A stretch of DNA of 64,000 bases, from positions 1,736,001 to 1,800,000 of the forward strand of contig OZ244043.1 in NCBI GenBank assembly GCA_965215215.1, given 5' to 3'. Origin of the DNA: CALDTK01 sp965215215. Its GTDB lineage: Bacteria > Bacteroidota > Bacteroidia > Chitinophagales > Saprospiraceae. Positions within the stretch are counted from its first letter, which is position 1. Every line of letters begins with the position of its first letter. Under the pieces are notes generated by a model that saw nothing but the letters and a program-made list of their open reading frames with translations, was not told where the DNA came from and made no database searches. A program made the translations under genes and the position numbers. Below, piece after piece: positions 16,935 through 25,901 of the stretch.

Positions 16935-18012
16935 GCCGGGTCGTTGCGTAGGGTCGTGAGCCTTCTTCGAGGCGAAGCAGCGGGAGGCGCGCCACCCAGC
17001 ACTCGCCGTCCCGCCCGATGCTGACCTCGTCGTCGGTGAGCAGGACGTAGCGCCGCTTGAGGTTGGTGATGCCGCTGCCCGACTGTTCGTGCGTGGCGAG
17101 CTTGCCGGGTTTGGGCGAGAAATCATTCGAGATGTAAAGGGCGCCCTCGCGCTGCTCGAGGGCGATGGCTACCGGACTGCGTTCCGTGGCGAGGTTGTGT
17201 TTGTACACATTTTCTAGCACCGTCTGCAGCGAGCCCGGGGGCACGTAGTAACCCTCGAGGTCCGGGGCGGTAATGTTTTCGCGAAAGCGGAACGAATCCC
17301 CGAAGCGCTGCTGTACGAGGTAGTGGTAGTCGCGGGCGTAGGCGAGCTCGGCGGCCGCGGGGACGAGGTCTTCGTCGCGGTGGCGGATGAGGTAGCGGTA
17401 GAGGTTGGAAAGTCGGTGCACGAAGTGGCGCGCCTCGGCGGGGTCGTCCTCGATGAGGATATCGAGGATGTTGAGGCTATTGAAGAGGAAGTGTGGATCT
17501 ACTTGGGCGCGGAGTCTACTCAGTTCGGACTGGCGCCGTTCGGATTCGAGCTCGGTGGTCCGCTGGCGCTCGTCGAAAAACTTCTCGCCGGCGAGGATCG
17601 CGACGAGAGTGAAAATATTCTGCGTGTCGTTTGGTAGCTCATATTTAAAGAAAGAATGCCAAAAGGGTTGACTATCTCCCAGCAAAGCAAGGTCTACTAA
17701 CTCGCTGCCAATAGCACAGGTAACCACAACGGCAACAAGGCCAAAAAACCCAAGGGCATATCGCCTTTTGGGCATATAAGTCGGGAATAGTACGTTGACG
17801 ATAAACCACGCGCAAGCAGTATAAGCTACCACCATGTACGAAAAATACAACACTATCATCCACGCGGAGATGTCCGAGAAGCTTGATAATATTATGGGGG
17901 TCGCAAACAGCCAGTAGGTGACGAATATCCAGGTATCCGGGCGGTGATCGACGACAACGTTCCAGCGGGCTGCGCTGCCTCTAGAACTCGTTTTGTCCTT
18001 AATTGTGGTCAT
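16915..18012 (-). CDS. LytS/YehU-type sensor histidine kinase
   Basis: This roughly 365-residue membrane kinase has four hydrophobic N-terminal segments (about residues 20-150), then a coiled stretch and the His_kinase domain with phosphorylated His in VDPHFLFNSLNILDILIED, followed by a GHKL ATP site (VPPGSLQTVLENVYKHNLA, GSGITNLKRRYVLL). It is the usual partner of LytTR regulators. The ATG at 18012 (MTTIKDK) was chosen; in-frame ATGs at 18027 and 18066 are possible, the last overlapping the previous gene. Its input signal is unknown. Confidence 0.88.
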   Translation of the reverse strand: MTTIKDKTSSRGSAARWNVVVDHRPDTWIFVTYWLFATPIILSSFSDISAWMIVLYFSYMVVAYTACAWFIVNVLFPTYMPKRRYALGFFGLVAVVVTCAIGSELVDLALLGDSQPFWHSFFKYELPNDTQNIFTLVAILAGEKFFDERQRTTELESERRQSELSRLRAQVDPHFLFNSLNILDILIEDDPAEARHFVHRLSNLYRYLIRHRDEDLVPAAAELAYARDYHYLVQQRFGDSFRFRENITAPDLEGYYVPPGSLQTVLENVYKHNLATERSPVAIALEQREGALYISNDFSPKPGKLATHEQSGSGITNLKRRYVLLTDDEVSIGRDGECWVARLPLLRLEEGSRPYATTRHAHPTP

Positions 18013-18062
18013 ATGCAGGCGCTTCATTACCGCAAGACTTTCGAGTGTATCCCTGCGAAATA

Positions 18063-20489
18063 TCAATCGCCCGCACGATTCAATACGTCTTGCGCCGCCG
18101 AATCGCGTCGACCACTACCCTTGAGGTAGCGATTGCCGAATTTATAGGTCAAATTGAGCATCACGATATCAATCTCCCACGTATTCACAATATCGATCTT
18201 CTGATCGAGGTAGCGGATCTTGCCCTCCCACGGATTAAAGAAGCCATCCTCGTAACTGATACCCACCGTGAGCTGCTCGTCTAAAAATTTGCGCTCCAGA
18301 CCGACGCTCGAGCCGAAGACGGTGCCGTTCTGAATAATACCCCGCTGGCCACCCGACTGGATCCAGTAGTTGAGCTCGGCCCTGAGTTTTAGCGGAAGCT
18401 CCACGGTGGCGTTCGCGAAGCCGATGAGCTCCCAACCGCTCTGGTCGAAAGCTTCGCCGAGGAAATCGCTCCGGTACGCCTTGTAGTAGGCCATGCCGCC
18501 GACGTACCCGTCCACGCGCGGAATGAAGCTCAGCGGCGCGAAGAGCTGCCCGCCGTAGCTGGTGTAGGTATCGAGGTTAGCGTCGTACGCCTCGGTGATG
18601 CCGGTGGCCGCGTTCTGCTCGGTCACCAGCGAGATGGCGTCCTCGGTGCGACTGTACCCGAGCTTGAAGAAAGGCTGCCCGTCGTAGGTCAGGCCCAGCT
18701 CGGCGTTGTGGATGTAGGAGGGCTGCAGCTGCGTGTTGCCGCGCTGCAGGGTGAGCGGGTCCATGTAACGCACGAAGGGGTTGAGGCTCTGGTAATTGGG
18801 CCGGTCGATGCGGTAGCTGTAGGCGGCGGTGGCCCCGAGGCTCCCCTTTACGGGTAGGCTTACGCCAAAACTCGGGAAGACGCCCCCGTAGTCGCGCGCG
18901 AAGCTCGAATCGGTGGTCACGTTTTCGCCTGCGAGGAAGGTGTGCTCGTAGCGCAGACCGGCGTTGAGCGAAACTTCACCCAGCTTCGCGTCGGCCGACA
19001 CGTAGCCAGCCGTAATCTGCTCGGTGTAGAGGAAGCGGTTGGTGAGGCCGGGCGCGTTCTCGAAGTCCCGCTCCGAATCCATCGGGCGGCGCGTAGCCCG
19101 GAGGTCGGCGTCCACGTCGGCGTAGGAGTACTTGGCGCCGCTGCGCAGCTTAACGGCCTTACCGACCGGCTGCGTGTAGTCGATCTGCACGGCCGCTACC
19201 TGCGTAGCCCCGAGCTCGGCGTTGCGGATGTCGTCGATCGGGCTGCCGAAGTCGCCGCTCAGCACGCGGGTCGTCGTGCGGAGATCACCTTGGCGGTCGA
19301 AGGCGGCGTAGCTCGCGTCCATCGCCAGCTCGCGGCCCGAAGTATCGATCTTGAAGCGGTAATACCCGTCGATGCCGTAGGAGATCCGCCGCTGGTCGTT
19401 CACGTTCTCGGTGGCCAGGTCGAAGAGCGGCTCACCGGCGCGGAGCTCGTCGTCGAACCCGATGCCGCCGTAGCCCTGGGTGCCGTTGGTGCCGGTTGCC
19501 TCGTCGATGGTGCGGGCGTAGCGGCCGCTCAGTCCTACGGCGTGGCGCTCGCTCAGGTCGTAGTCAACCCCGCCGCGCACGCTGGCGGTGTTGGGGAGGA
19601 AGGGCTCGGTGTTGTCCTGCAGGATGCGCGCGCCCTCCACCTCGCGGTCGAGGATGAGCCGGTCGAAGCCCGAGCCGCGGCGGTAGCCCACCGAGCCGTA
19701 GGCGTTGAGCGGTCCAGCGCGGTGACTCAGATCGACGTTCGTATTGAGCTTGGCGTAGGTGCCGCGCCCGACGCCCAAGCTCGCCGATCCGTTGGTACCG
19801 AGGCGCACGTTTTTCTTGAGCACGATGTTGATCACCCCGCCGCCCGCGGCCTGGTAGCTGGCCCCGGGCTGGGTGATGACTTCGACCTTGGAGATCGCGC
19901 TGGCGGGTAGGTCCTTGAGCAGCGCGTTCACGTCCATGTAGCGCGTGGGCTTCCCGTCGATGAGGATGGTCACGCTGCTGCTCCCGGCCATCGACACGCT
20001 GCCCTGCCGTACGAGGAGCCCGGGCACCTTTTGGAGCAATTGCGTGGCCGAACCCGTCTGGCCCGTCACGGAGTTCTCGACGTTCACGACCAGCTTGCCG
20101 GCTTGCTGCTCGAGGAAGGGCTTCTTGGCGGTTACCACGGCCGCTTCCAGGGTTTTGGCGAAAGCCCGCAATTGAAGTGTGCCCAGTTGCACGTCGCCGT
20201 TCAGATCGAAAGCGGCCCCCTGGTAATCGTCGTAGCCGAGCATGACCACCTGCAGGAAGTAGCGGCCCGAATCGGCGGCGATGCTGAAATCGCCCCGTTC
20301 GTCGCTGAGCTCGGCTTTCGCCAAAACCGAGTCCGCCGCCCCCATGAGCAGCACGTTCGCGAATTCGACGGGCCGCCCGTCGGCGTCGGTCAAGTTACCG
20401 CTTACGGTAATCGCCGTGTCGCCGGGGGGCGCTTGCGCGAAAACGAGGGGGGCGGAGAGGGTAAGTAAGGCGGGTAATAAAATGCGCAC
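18063..20489 (-). CDS. TonB-receptor-like outer-membrane beta-barrel protein
   Basis: This 808-residue protein has a signal peptide (LLPALLTLSAPLVFAQA), a carboxypeptidase-like regulatory domain (ITVSGNLTDADGRPVEFANVLLMG, residues 28-110), a plug-like domain (VVTAKKPFLEQQAGKLVVNVENS to LKKNVRLG) and a large outer-membrane barrel of the OMP_b-brl_2 type. It is probably a surface receptor or transporter; no clear TonB box was assigned. Two exact copies of the dispersed 15-bp motif lie in it (20151 and 20313). It precedes the LytS and LytTR genes with its stop overlapping the kinase reading frame, suggesting a receptor-sensor-regulator operon. Confidence 0.88.
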   Translation of the reverse strand: MRILLPALLTLSAPLVFAQAPPGDTAITVSGNLTDADGRPVEFANVLLMGAADSVLAKAELSDERGDFSIAADSGRYFLQVVMLGYDDYQGAAFDLNGDVQLGTLQLRAFAKTLEAAVVTAKKPFLEQQAGKLVVNVENSVTGQTGSATQLLQKVPGLLVRQGSVSMAGSSSVTILIDGKPTRYMDVNALLKDLPASAISKVEVITQPGASYQAAGGGVINIVLKKNVRLGTNGSASLGVGRGTYAKLNTNVDLSHRAGPLNAYGSVGYRRGSGFDRLILDREVEGARILQDNTEPFLPNTASVRGGVDYDLSERHAVGLSGRYARTIDEATGTNGTQGYGGIGFDDELRAGEPLFDLATENVNDQRRISYGIDGYYRFKIDTSGRELAMDASYAAFDRQGDLRTTTRVLSGDFGSPIDDIRNAELGATQVAAVQIDYTQPVGKAVKLRSGAKYSYADVDADLRATRRPMDSERDFENAPGLTNRFLYTEQITAGYVSADAKLGEVSLNAGLRYEHTFLAGENVTTDSSFARDYGGVFPSFGVSLPVKGSLGATAAYSYRIDRPNYQSLNPFVRYMDPLTLQRGNTQLQPSYIHNAELGLTYDGQPFFKLGYSRTEDAISLVTEQNAATGITEAYDANLDTYTSYGGQLFAPLSFIPRVDGYVGGMAYYKAYRSDFLGEAFDQSGWELIGFANATVELPLKLRAELNYWIQSGGQRGIIQNGTVFGSSVGLERKFLDEQLTVGISYEDGFFNPWEGKIRYLDQKIDIVNTWEIDIVMLNLTYKFGNRYLKGSGRRDSAAQDVLNRAGD
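20313..20328 (-). repeat. Dispersed motif (copy in receptor gene)
   Basis: Exact 16-bp copy coding VLAKAE; a second exact copy at 20151-20166 in the same gene lies in the opposite orientation and codes AFAKT. Confidence 0.8.
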
Positions 20490-20864
20490 GGGACGAGGGT
20501 TACGGTGGGTTGACGGTCGTTGGTACGGCGAACTTGCACTACGGGTGGGCCTACGGTCGAGGGGAATCGGACGAACGGGGGTGTGGTGGGGATGAATGGG
20601 GGGCGGGAGGGCACGTTGGGCGAGCGCCGCTCGTGTGCCCGGGAGACAACGGCACGTCTTCCACTCCCGCAGCGAGTGCGAGGCAGGGTAACGAGTACCT
20701 TCCGTCCGCTGGAGGCGAGGTGGGGGGCGACGCGGTGATCGCGCGCCCGCGATCGCGCCGACGGCCTACCGGTCGAGTACTACGTACAGGTATTCTGGCG
20801 TACGCATCTTGGATACGATCTCGAATCAATTCTCATCAAAAGCTCAACGGTGGAACCGCAGCGT
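20490..20864. other. Divergent intergenic region
   Basis: These 375 bases separate the receptor operon (minus) from the carotenoid oxygenase gene (plus). No gene or repeat stands out apart from GC-rich dyads near 20620-20650 and 20738-20760 (GATCGCG words). Promoters for both directions should lie here, but no confident box was identified. Confidence 0.5.
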
Positions 20865-22310
20865 ATGAATCCCCTCAAAACCTACTTGGAAGCCTGCCAG
20901 TGCGTGGATTCCGAAGAAACGAATTTGCCGTTAGCACTGACCGCGGGCCGCATCCCGGACGAGCTGCGGGGCGTCTTCTTCGGCAATGGACCCGGTCGCT
21001 TTCGCCACCAGGGGGTCAAGTACCATCACCTCTTCGACGGCGACGGGATGGTCACGCGGGTACACATTCGGCGGGGGGGGGCTTTCTATACGAATCGATA
21101 CGTGCGTACCCACGAGTTCGTGGAGGAAGAACGCGCGGGCAAAATGCTCTACCGGAGTTTCGGTACGAATTTGCCCGGCGGGATGGCGCGCAACTTGTTC
21201 AAGGTGCTGAAAAATGCGGCGAACACGAGCGTGATCTATCACGGCGGCAAGTTGCTGGCCCTCTGGGAGGGGGGCTTGCCGCACGAACTCGACCCGGAAA
21301 CCCTGGAGACGCTAGGTCGCTACGACTACGACGGCGTATTGCAAAATTCGTTTTCGTGGATCGACCGGCGTATCACTCCCGAACTAAATTTTTCGGCACA
21401 CCCCAAGGTTCACGCGGACACCGGCGTGCTGTACAACTTCGGTACCGTGATCGGGGCTAAGAATCGGTTGCTCTCCTACGAAGTCGACCCGCAGGGCAGG
21501 GCTCGGATCGCGGGGTCGTACCCCCTGAAAGGGATGACGTTCGTGCACGATTTCGTGCTAACCGCGGCCCACCACCAGATCTATTTCCTCACGCCCGTAT
21601 CGTTCGATCTGACCAAAGCCTTCCTGGGTTTATCCTCCCCGGCCGACTCCATCCACAGCCGGCCCGGCAGAGCGACGCAGATCATGGTCGTACACGAGGG
21701 GCGAGTAGATCACTACCCGACCGACTCCGGCTTCATCTTCCACTTCGCCAACGGGTACCAGGGAGCGGAAGGGGTCCTGGTCGTCGACGGACTCCGCATG
21801 GATGCCTTCCCCGAAGGGCTATCCACCGATAAGATGGTGCAGGAGGTGCCCGATAACCCCTCGGGCGGAATGCTCACCCGCTACCGCATCGCCACGGACT
21901 CCGGACGCGTCGAGCGCGAAACGTTGTCGGAGTACCCCATTGAGCTGCCCACCATCAACCCCGCGTACCAAGGCAAACCGTATCGCTACGTGTGGGCCAT
22001 CGGGAGTGACCCCCACCGGGCGTCGTCCCCGCTGCACGGCGTCGCGAAGGTCGACACCCGCGAGAAGGTAACTCGGTACCTGGATCTATACCCGCACCTC
22101 CCCGGTGAACCCCTGTTCGTACCCCACCCCGACAAGCACGGGGAAGACGACGGTTGGCTACTCACCATGCTTTTCGACACCGAGTCGGAGACGAATAAGT
22201 TGCTGATCATAGACGCCGTCCGACTGGATATCGTGGGCGAGCTAACCCTACCGCGTGCGCAACCCATCGGATTTCACGGTACTTGGGTAGGGGACCATGC
22301 GTCGGTGTAA
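20865..22310 (+). CDS. Carotenoid oxygenase (RPE65/CCD family)
   Basis: This 481-residue protein belongs to the carotenoid cleavage dioxygenases, non-haem Fe(II) enzymes with a seven-bladed propeller. The four iron-ligand histidines are visible in NFSAHPKVH, TFVHDFVLT, FIFHFANGY and the C-terminal GFHGTWVG. The N-terminus (ELRGVFFGNGPGRF, YHHLFDGDGMV) is typical. The ATG at 20865 is preferred over an in-frame GTG at 20850. It would cleave a carotenoid or apocarotenoid to aldehydes; no carotenoid biosynthesis gene is nearby, so the substrate cannot be told. It is a single-gene unit. Confidence 0.92.
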   Translation: MNPLKTYLEACQCVDSEETNLPLALTAGRIPDELRGVFFGNGPGRFRHQGVKYHHLFDGDGMVTRVHIRRGGAFYTNRYVRTHEFVEEERAGKMLYRSFGTNLPGGMARNLFKVLKNAANTSVIYHGGKLLALWEGGLPHELDPETLETLGRYDYDGVLQNSFSWIDRRITPELNFSAHPKVHADTGVLYNFGTVIGAKNRLLSYEVDPQGRARIAGSYPLKGMTFVHDFVLTAAHHQIYFLTPVSFDLTKAFLGLSSPADSIHSRPGRATQIMVVHEGRVDHYPTDSGFIFHFANGYQGAEGVLVVDGLRMDAFPEGLSTDKMVQEVPDNPSGGMLTRYRIATDSGRVERETLSEYPIELPTINPAYQGKPYRYVWAIGSDPHRASSPLHGVAKVDTREKVTRYLDLYPHLPGEPLFVPHPDKHGEDDGWLLTMLFDTESETNKLLIIDAVRLDIVGELTLPRAQPIGFHGTWVGDHASV

Positions 22311-22471
22311 AATTTACTTCAGCGGCCGCCACCGCTCGTGGTCAAATACCAACTGTGGGGTGGGTGGTAGGTAGTACGGTTGAACGCGCTCACGGGGCAC
22401 GAGGGGAAAGGTGATCTCCCCCGCGCCTCGATACGGAGGTCGCGGAGGTCGCGCGGAGGTGCCCGGCGAAA

Positions 22472-23038
22472 TCACGACAGACTCACGATCCGATCGAGGC
22501 TCGGATCGCCCGTTAGCTTCAAGCGCAGCACCCCCCCGTGTTCCACCGGGATGCGGAACACCCGCTCCAAAGGCACCGCGAGCCAGTACGCCCACAGGCA
22601 GCGGATCACACCGGCGTGCGCTACGATCAGCACGCGTTGGTGCTCCCGCCCCCGCAGCGACTCGACGAAGTCGACGACCCGGGCGTACACCTCGGTGAAG
22701 GTCTCTCCCCCCGGCGGCCGTACCTCCGCGAAGTCCGCCATCCACGCCGCCAGCGCGTCCGCGTCGATCACGTCCCACGCCCGCAGCTCCCAGGCACCAA
22801 AGTCGGCCTCGCGGAGGGCCGGTTCGTGCACGACGGGTACGTCTGCGGCGAGTCGCTCGGCCAGGCGCGCGCAGCGAGTTAGGGGACTGGAGTAGACAGC
22901 GTCGAAAGGGCCTACCATACGACCGGCGAGTTCCCCCGCCTCCTCCGCGAAGCTGTCCGCCAACGGCACGTCCGTCGCGCCGTAGCACGTGCCCGCCGGC
23001 ACGTCTACCCGGGTGTGGCGCACGACTACAAGCTCCAC
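22472..23038 (-). CDS. cobC: Alpha-ribazole phosphatase (histidine phosphatase family)
   Basis: This 188-residue phosphoglycerate-mutase-like enzyme has the phosphohistidine motif VVRHTRVDV at the N-terminus, GTCYGATDVPL (family-specific for CobC), the Glu region EADFGAWE and the second His in VAHAGVIR. It removes the 5'-phosphate in nucleotide-loop assembly of cobalamin. It overlaps cobS by 13 bp and ends the B12 operon. The following 150 bases on the minus strand (22314-22470) keep an open frame ending VFDHERWRPLK that was not recognised. Confidence 0.9.
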   Translation of the reverse strand: MELVVVRHTRVDVPAGTCYGATDVPLADSFAEEAGELAGRMVGPFDAVYSSPLTRCARLAERLAADVPVVHEPALREADFGAWELRAWDVIDADALAAWMADFAEVRPPGGETFTEVYARVVDFVESLRGREHQRVLIVAHAGVIRCLWAYWLAVPLERVFRIPVEHGGVLRLKLTGDPSLDRIVSLS

Positions 23039-23808
23039 ACCGCGAGTAGGGTGAGGTAGATGATCACCTCGGCGAGTTGCTGGGTGGCCCCGAGGCAGTC
23101 GCCGGTGTACCCGCCGATGTGGCGGGTGAAAAAGCGTCCGAGCAGCACCTTGGTCGCGTAGGCGAGCAGCACCGCCAGCGCCAGCGCGGCCCAGCGCCCC
23201 GGCAGCAGGGCCATCGGCGCGACCGCGAACGCCGCCCCCACCACCAGCTCCCCACGCCCGAGTCGCTCGGAGGCCACCGGTTTCGCCTTCGCCGCCGGAC
23301 CCTCGCGCACGTAGTCGTGGGTGTAGACGAAGGTGGTGGCGACGAAGCGGCTGGCCGCATGCGCGAACACGAGCACGGCAGCCGTCGGCCAGGCCCCCGT
23401 TAAGTCACCGAGTGCCGCTAGCGCCTGCACCTTTCCCAGTAGCAGCAACACCATCCCCACCGCCCCGAAGGCGCCCACCCGACTGTCTTTCATGATCTCG
23501 AGGATCCGCTCGCGCGTCCACCCGCCCCCGAACCCGTCGCAAACGTCGGCGAAGCCATCTTCGTGGAAGGCGCCCGTCACGTACACCCCGGCCGCGGTGG
23601 AGAGGGTGGCCGCCAGGGCGGAGGGGAAGGCGTAGGCCGCTGCCGCGAAAACGCCCGCCGCGATCGCGCCCACCACCCAACCCACCAGCGCGAAGTACTT
23701 GCGCGAGCGGTTGAGGTAGGTAGGATTGTGGTCGACCCACGCCGGGCACGGCAGCCGCGTGAAGAACATCACCGCCGTGAGGAAATAGTGGAGCTCGAGT
23801 CGGAGCAT
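23026..23808 (-). CDS. cobS: Adenosylcobinamide-GDP ribazoletransferase (cobalamin synthase)
   Basis: This 260-residue inner-membrane enzyme joins adenosylcobinamide-GDP to alpha-ribazole. It has the N-terminal FLTAVMFFTRLPCP, the metal-site motif FHEDGFADVCDGFGGGWTRERILEIMKDSRVGAFG and about six hydrophobic segments, ending with GYTGDCLGATQQLAEV. It lies 19 bp after cobT and overlaps cobC, so the three salvage steps are co-expressed. Confidence 0.93.
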   Translation of the reverse strand: MLRLELHYFLTAVMFFTRLPCPAWVDHNPTYLNRSRKYFALVGWVVGAIAAGVFAAAAYAFPSALAATLSTAAGVYVTGAFHEDGFADVCDGFGGGWTRERILEIMKDSRVGAFGAVGMVLLLLGKVQALAALGDLTGAWPTAAVLVFAHAASRFVATTFVYTHDYVREGPAAKAKPVASERLGRGELVVGAAFAVAPMALLPGRWAALALAVLLAYATKVLLGRFFTRHIGGYTGDCLGATQQLAEVIIYLTLLAVWSL

Positions 23809-23827
23809 GGGCGCTTGTTCTGCTTAC

Positions 23828-24880
23828 TTAGGTAGTGGTGGCACGTTCGCTGACGCCCGCGTCGGCGAAGCTGGCCATTTCGTGGAGGAAGGCTACCGCG
23901 CTCACCAGCAGCGGGTAGGCCAGCGCGCAGCCCGTACCCTCGCCGAGTTGGAGGCCGAGGCGCAGCAGCGGCTCGGCGCCGAGGTGGTCGAGCAACTGCG
24001 CGTGCGCGGCCTCGTCGGAGAGGTGGGCGAAGACCGCGCGCTCGCGCAGACCCGGGCGGAGGGCCTCCGCGGCAAGTAGCGCACTGGTGGCGATGAATCC
24101 ATCGACGAGCACGACCATCCCGCGCGCGTCGGCCGCGGCCATCGCGCCGGCGAGCTGGGCCATCTCGTAGCCGCCGAAAGCCCGCAGGGCGGCCAGGGGG
24201 TCGCCGGTCGTTTCGGGGTGGCGGGCGCGGGCCTCGGTCAGCACCGCGCGCTTGTGGGCCAGGCCGGCGTCATCGACCCCGGTGCCGCGGCCGGTGCAGG
24301 CGGCCACGGGGAGGTCGAGCGCCGCGCTCATCACGAGGGTCGCGGCGGAGGTGTTGCCGATACCCATCTCGCCGAGGCCGAGCACGTTGCACCCCCCGGC
24401 GTGGAGATCGTCGACCACGGCGCGACCGTGCGCGAGACAGCGGTCCAGCTCCTCGGCGGTCAGCGCGTCACCGTGGCGCGCGTCGCGCGTCCCGTGACCC
24501 ACCTTGCGGTGCTGGATCGGGGTGTCCGGGGGGAAGTCGGTCGCCACGCCCGCGTCGACCACGTGTAGGGCGATGCCGTGCTGGCGGCAGAACACGTTGA
24601 TGGCCGCGCCGCCGCGCACGAAGTTGAGCACCATCTGCGCGGTTACCTCCGGGGGGTAGGCGCTGACGCCCGCGCGGGCGAGGCCGTGGTCGCCGGCGAA
24701 GACGACGAGGGCGGGGTGAGCGAGCGTCGGGGTGCGGGTGCCCTGGACGAGGCCGATGCGGATGGCCAATTCCTCCAGCGCGCCGAGGGCGCCGAGGGGT
24801 TTGGTTTTCGCGTCGACGGCGGCGCGGAGCTCGCGTGCGAGGGTGGCGCGATCAACGGCGGGGTCGGTAGGGTTCGACAC
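23828..24880 (-). CDS. cobT: Nicotinate-nucleotide-dimethylbenzimidazole phosphoribosyltransferase
   Basis: This 350-residue enzyme makes alpha-ribazole-5'-phosphate from dimethylbenzimidazole and nicotinate mononucleotide. The signatures are KTKPLGALGALEELA, FAGDHGLARAGVSAYPPEVTAQMV, LGEMGIGNTSAA and the catalytic Glu near the C-terminus in LGEGTGCALAYPLL. It lies 4 bp after the DUF4465 gene in the riboswitch-controlled operon. No cobU/cobP (cobinamide kinase) gene is within this operon. Confidence 0.93.
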   Translation of the reverse strand: MSNPTDPAVDRATLARELRAAVDAKTKPLGALGALEELAIRIGLVQGTRTPTLAHPALVVFAGDHGLARAGVSAYPPEVTAQMVLNFVRGGAAINVFCRQHGIALHVVDAGVATDFPPDTPIQHRKVGHGTRDARHGDALTAEELDRCLAHGRAVVDDLHAGGCNVLGLGEMGIGNTSAATLVMSAALDLPVAACTGRGTGVDDAGLAHKRAVLTEARARHPETTGDPLAALRAFGGYEMAQLAGAMAAADARGMVVLVDGFIATSALLAAEALRPGLRERAVFAHLSDEAAHAQLLDHLGAEPLLRLGLQLGEGTGCALAYPLLVSAVAFLHEMASFADAGVSERATTT

Positions 24881-24884
24881 GGGT

Positions 24885-25901
24885 TTAGCGTTTGCCGCCG
24901 GCCCGGACGAAGGGGGCGCCCGCCGTCCAGCCCTCGCGGGTCCGGATGCGCAGCGCGTAGGTGCCGGGCGCGAGCGCGCGGACGGGGATAGACTCGGAGA
25001 GCCGGCCCGCGGCTACGGTGCGCCCGAACGCGTCGGAGACGACGTACTCCTCCGTGCCGGAGTACGTCTGACCACCGACCGGGGCGGGGTAGAGCACGTC
25101 GGTGGCGGGGTTGGGGTAGACGCGCGGAGCGGGCGCGAGGACCGGGGCGAGAGCGCTAACCCCGCTGCGCGTGCGGATCTGGTCGATGCAGACGTAGGCG
25201 GGGGTGTTGATTCCAGCGTCGCCCGCATCCGAAGAAGCGAAGGCGAACGTAAGACTGTCGACGGGGCCGAGGTCGGAGAAGTCGACCGCGATCCATTCGT
25301 CCAGGATATAGTCCTCGGCATTGTCTTCGAAGCGGTAATCGGCGAGGTAAATCTCGACGCTGTCCGCTGTCCGCGTCCCGCCACGCCAGCCGTGGAAGGT
25401 AACGGTGAAGAAGTCGGGATCGTCACCCGTTACACCGCCGAAGCGCTTAGAGAATTGGTCGCCCTCGCGCATGCTCAGCGCGGCGTAAGTACTGTTAGTG
25501 ACGTACACCTCCTCCACTACAGTGGCCGTGTCTACCAAGTCAATACGCGTGCCCGTGAAAGCGAATGCGGTTGCATACGTGAGCGTACCCTCGGCCCCAC
25601 CCCCGGGGAAAGCGCTAAAGCTGTTCGTGAAGCCCGGGGTGGTAGTATCGGTCGTCGTCGAGATCGACCAATCGGACCAGGAGTTGGACTGTTCGTTATA
25701 CGAGTTCGGCAAAAAGACAGCGCCCGCGGTGAAGCCTCCCTCGCCGTCGCTCCCGTTGAGGAACGTATCCTGTGGGAGGTCGAAGGATTCGAAGTCGATG
25801 AGGTTTTGCGCCCGCGTCGGCAGGACCGCGGAGGAAGTCAGGGCGACCGCGACGAGGGCGCGGGTGAGGTGGCTGCGGGTGGGGAAGTAGTTCTGGGTCA
25901 T
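24885..25901 (-). CDS. DUF4465 secreted protein with T9SS sorting domain, probable B12-associated surface protein
   Basis: This 338-residue protein starts at the ATG at 25901, overlapping the btuB stop. It has a signal peptide (ALVAVALTSSAVLPTRA), a DUF4465 domain (ESFDLPQDTFLNGSDGEGGF to PAYVCIDQIRT) and a C-terminal type IX sorting domain (VYPNPATDVLYPAPVGG and GTYALRIRTREG). DUF4465 proteins recur in Bacteroidetes corrinoid loci, and surface B12-binding proteins have been described there. Here it lies between btuB and cobT under a cobalamin riboswitch, so capture of corrinoids at the surface is a reasonable inference. Delivery through T9SS rather than as a lipoprotein is notable. Confidence 0.82.
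   Translation of the reverse strand: MTQNYFPTRSHLTRALVAVALTSSAVLPTRAQNLIDFESFDLPQDTFLNGSDGEGGFTAGAVFLPNSYNEQSNSWSDWSISTTTDTTTPGFTNSFSAFPGGGAEGTLTYATAFAFTGTRIDLVDTATVVEEVYVTNSTYAALSMREGDQFSKRFGGVTGDDPDFFTVTFHGWRGGTRTADSVEIYLADYRFEDNAEDYILDEWIAVDFSDLGPVDSLTFAFASSDAGDAGINTPAYVCIDQIRTRSGVSALAPVLAPAPRVYPNPATDVLYPAPVGGQTYSGTEEYVVSDAFGRTVAAGRLSESIPVRALAPGTYALRIRTREGWTAGAPFVRAGGKR

Noticed and set aside
22314..22988. 224-codon minus frame over cobC
   Set aside because: Mostly an out-of-frame reading of cobC; only the last 50 codons lie beyond it and were not recognisable.
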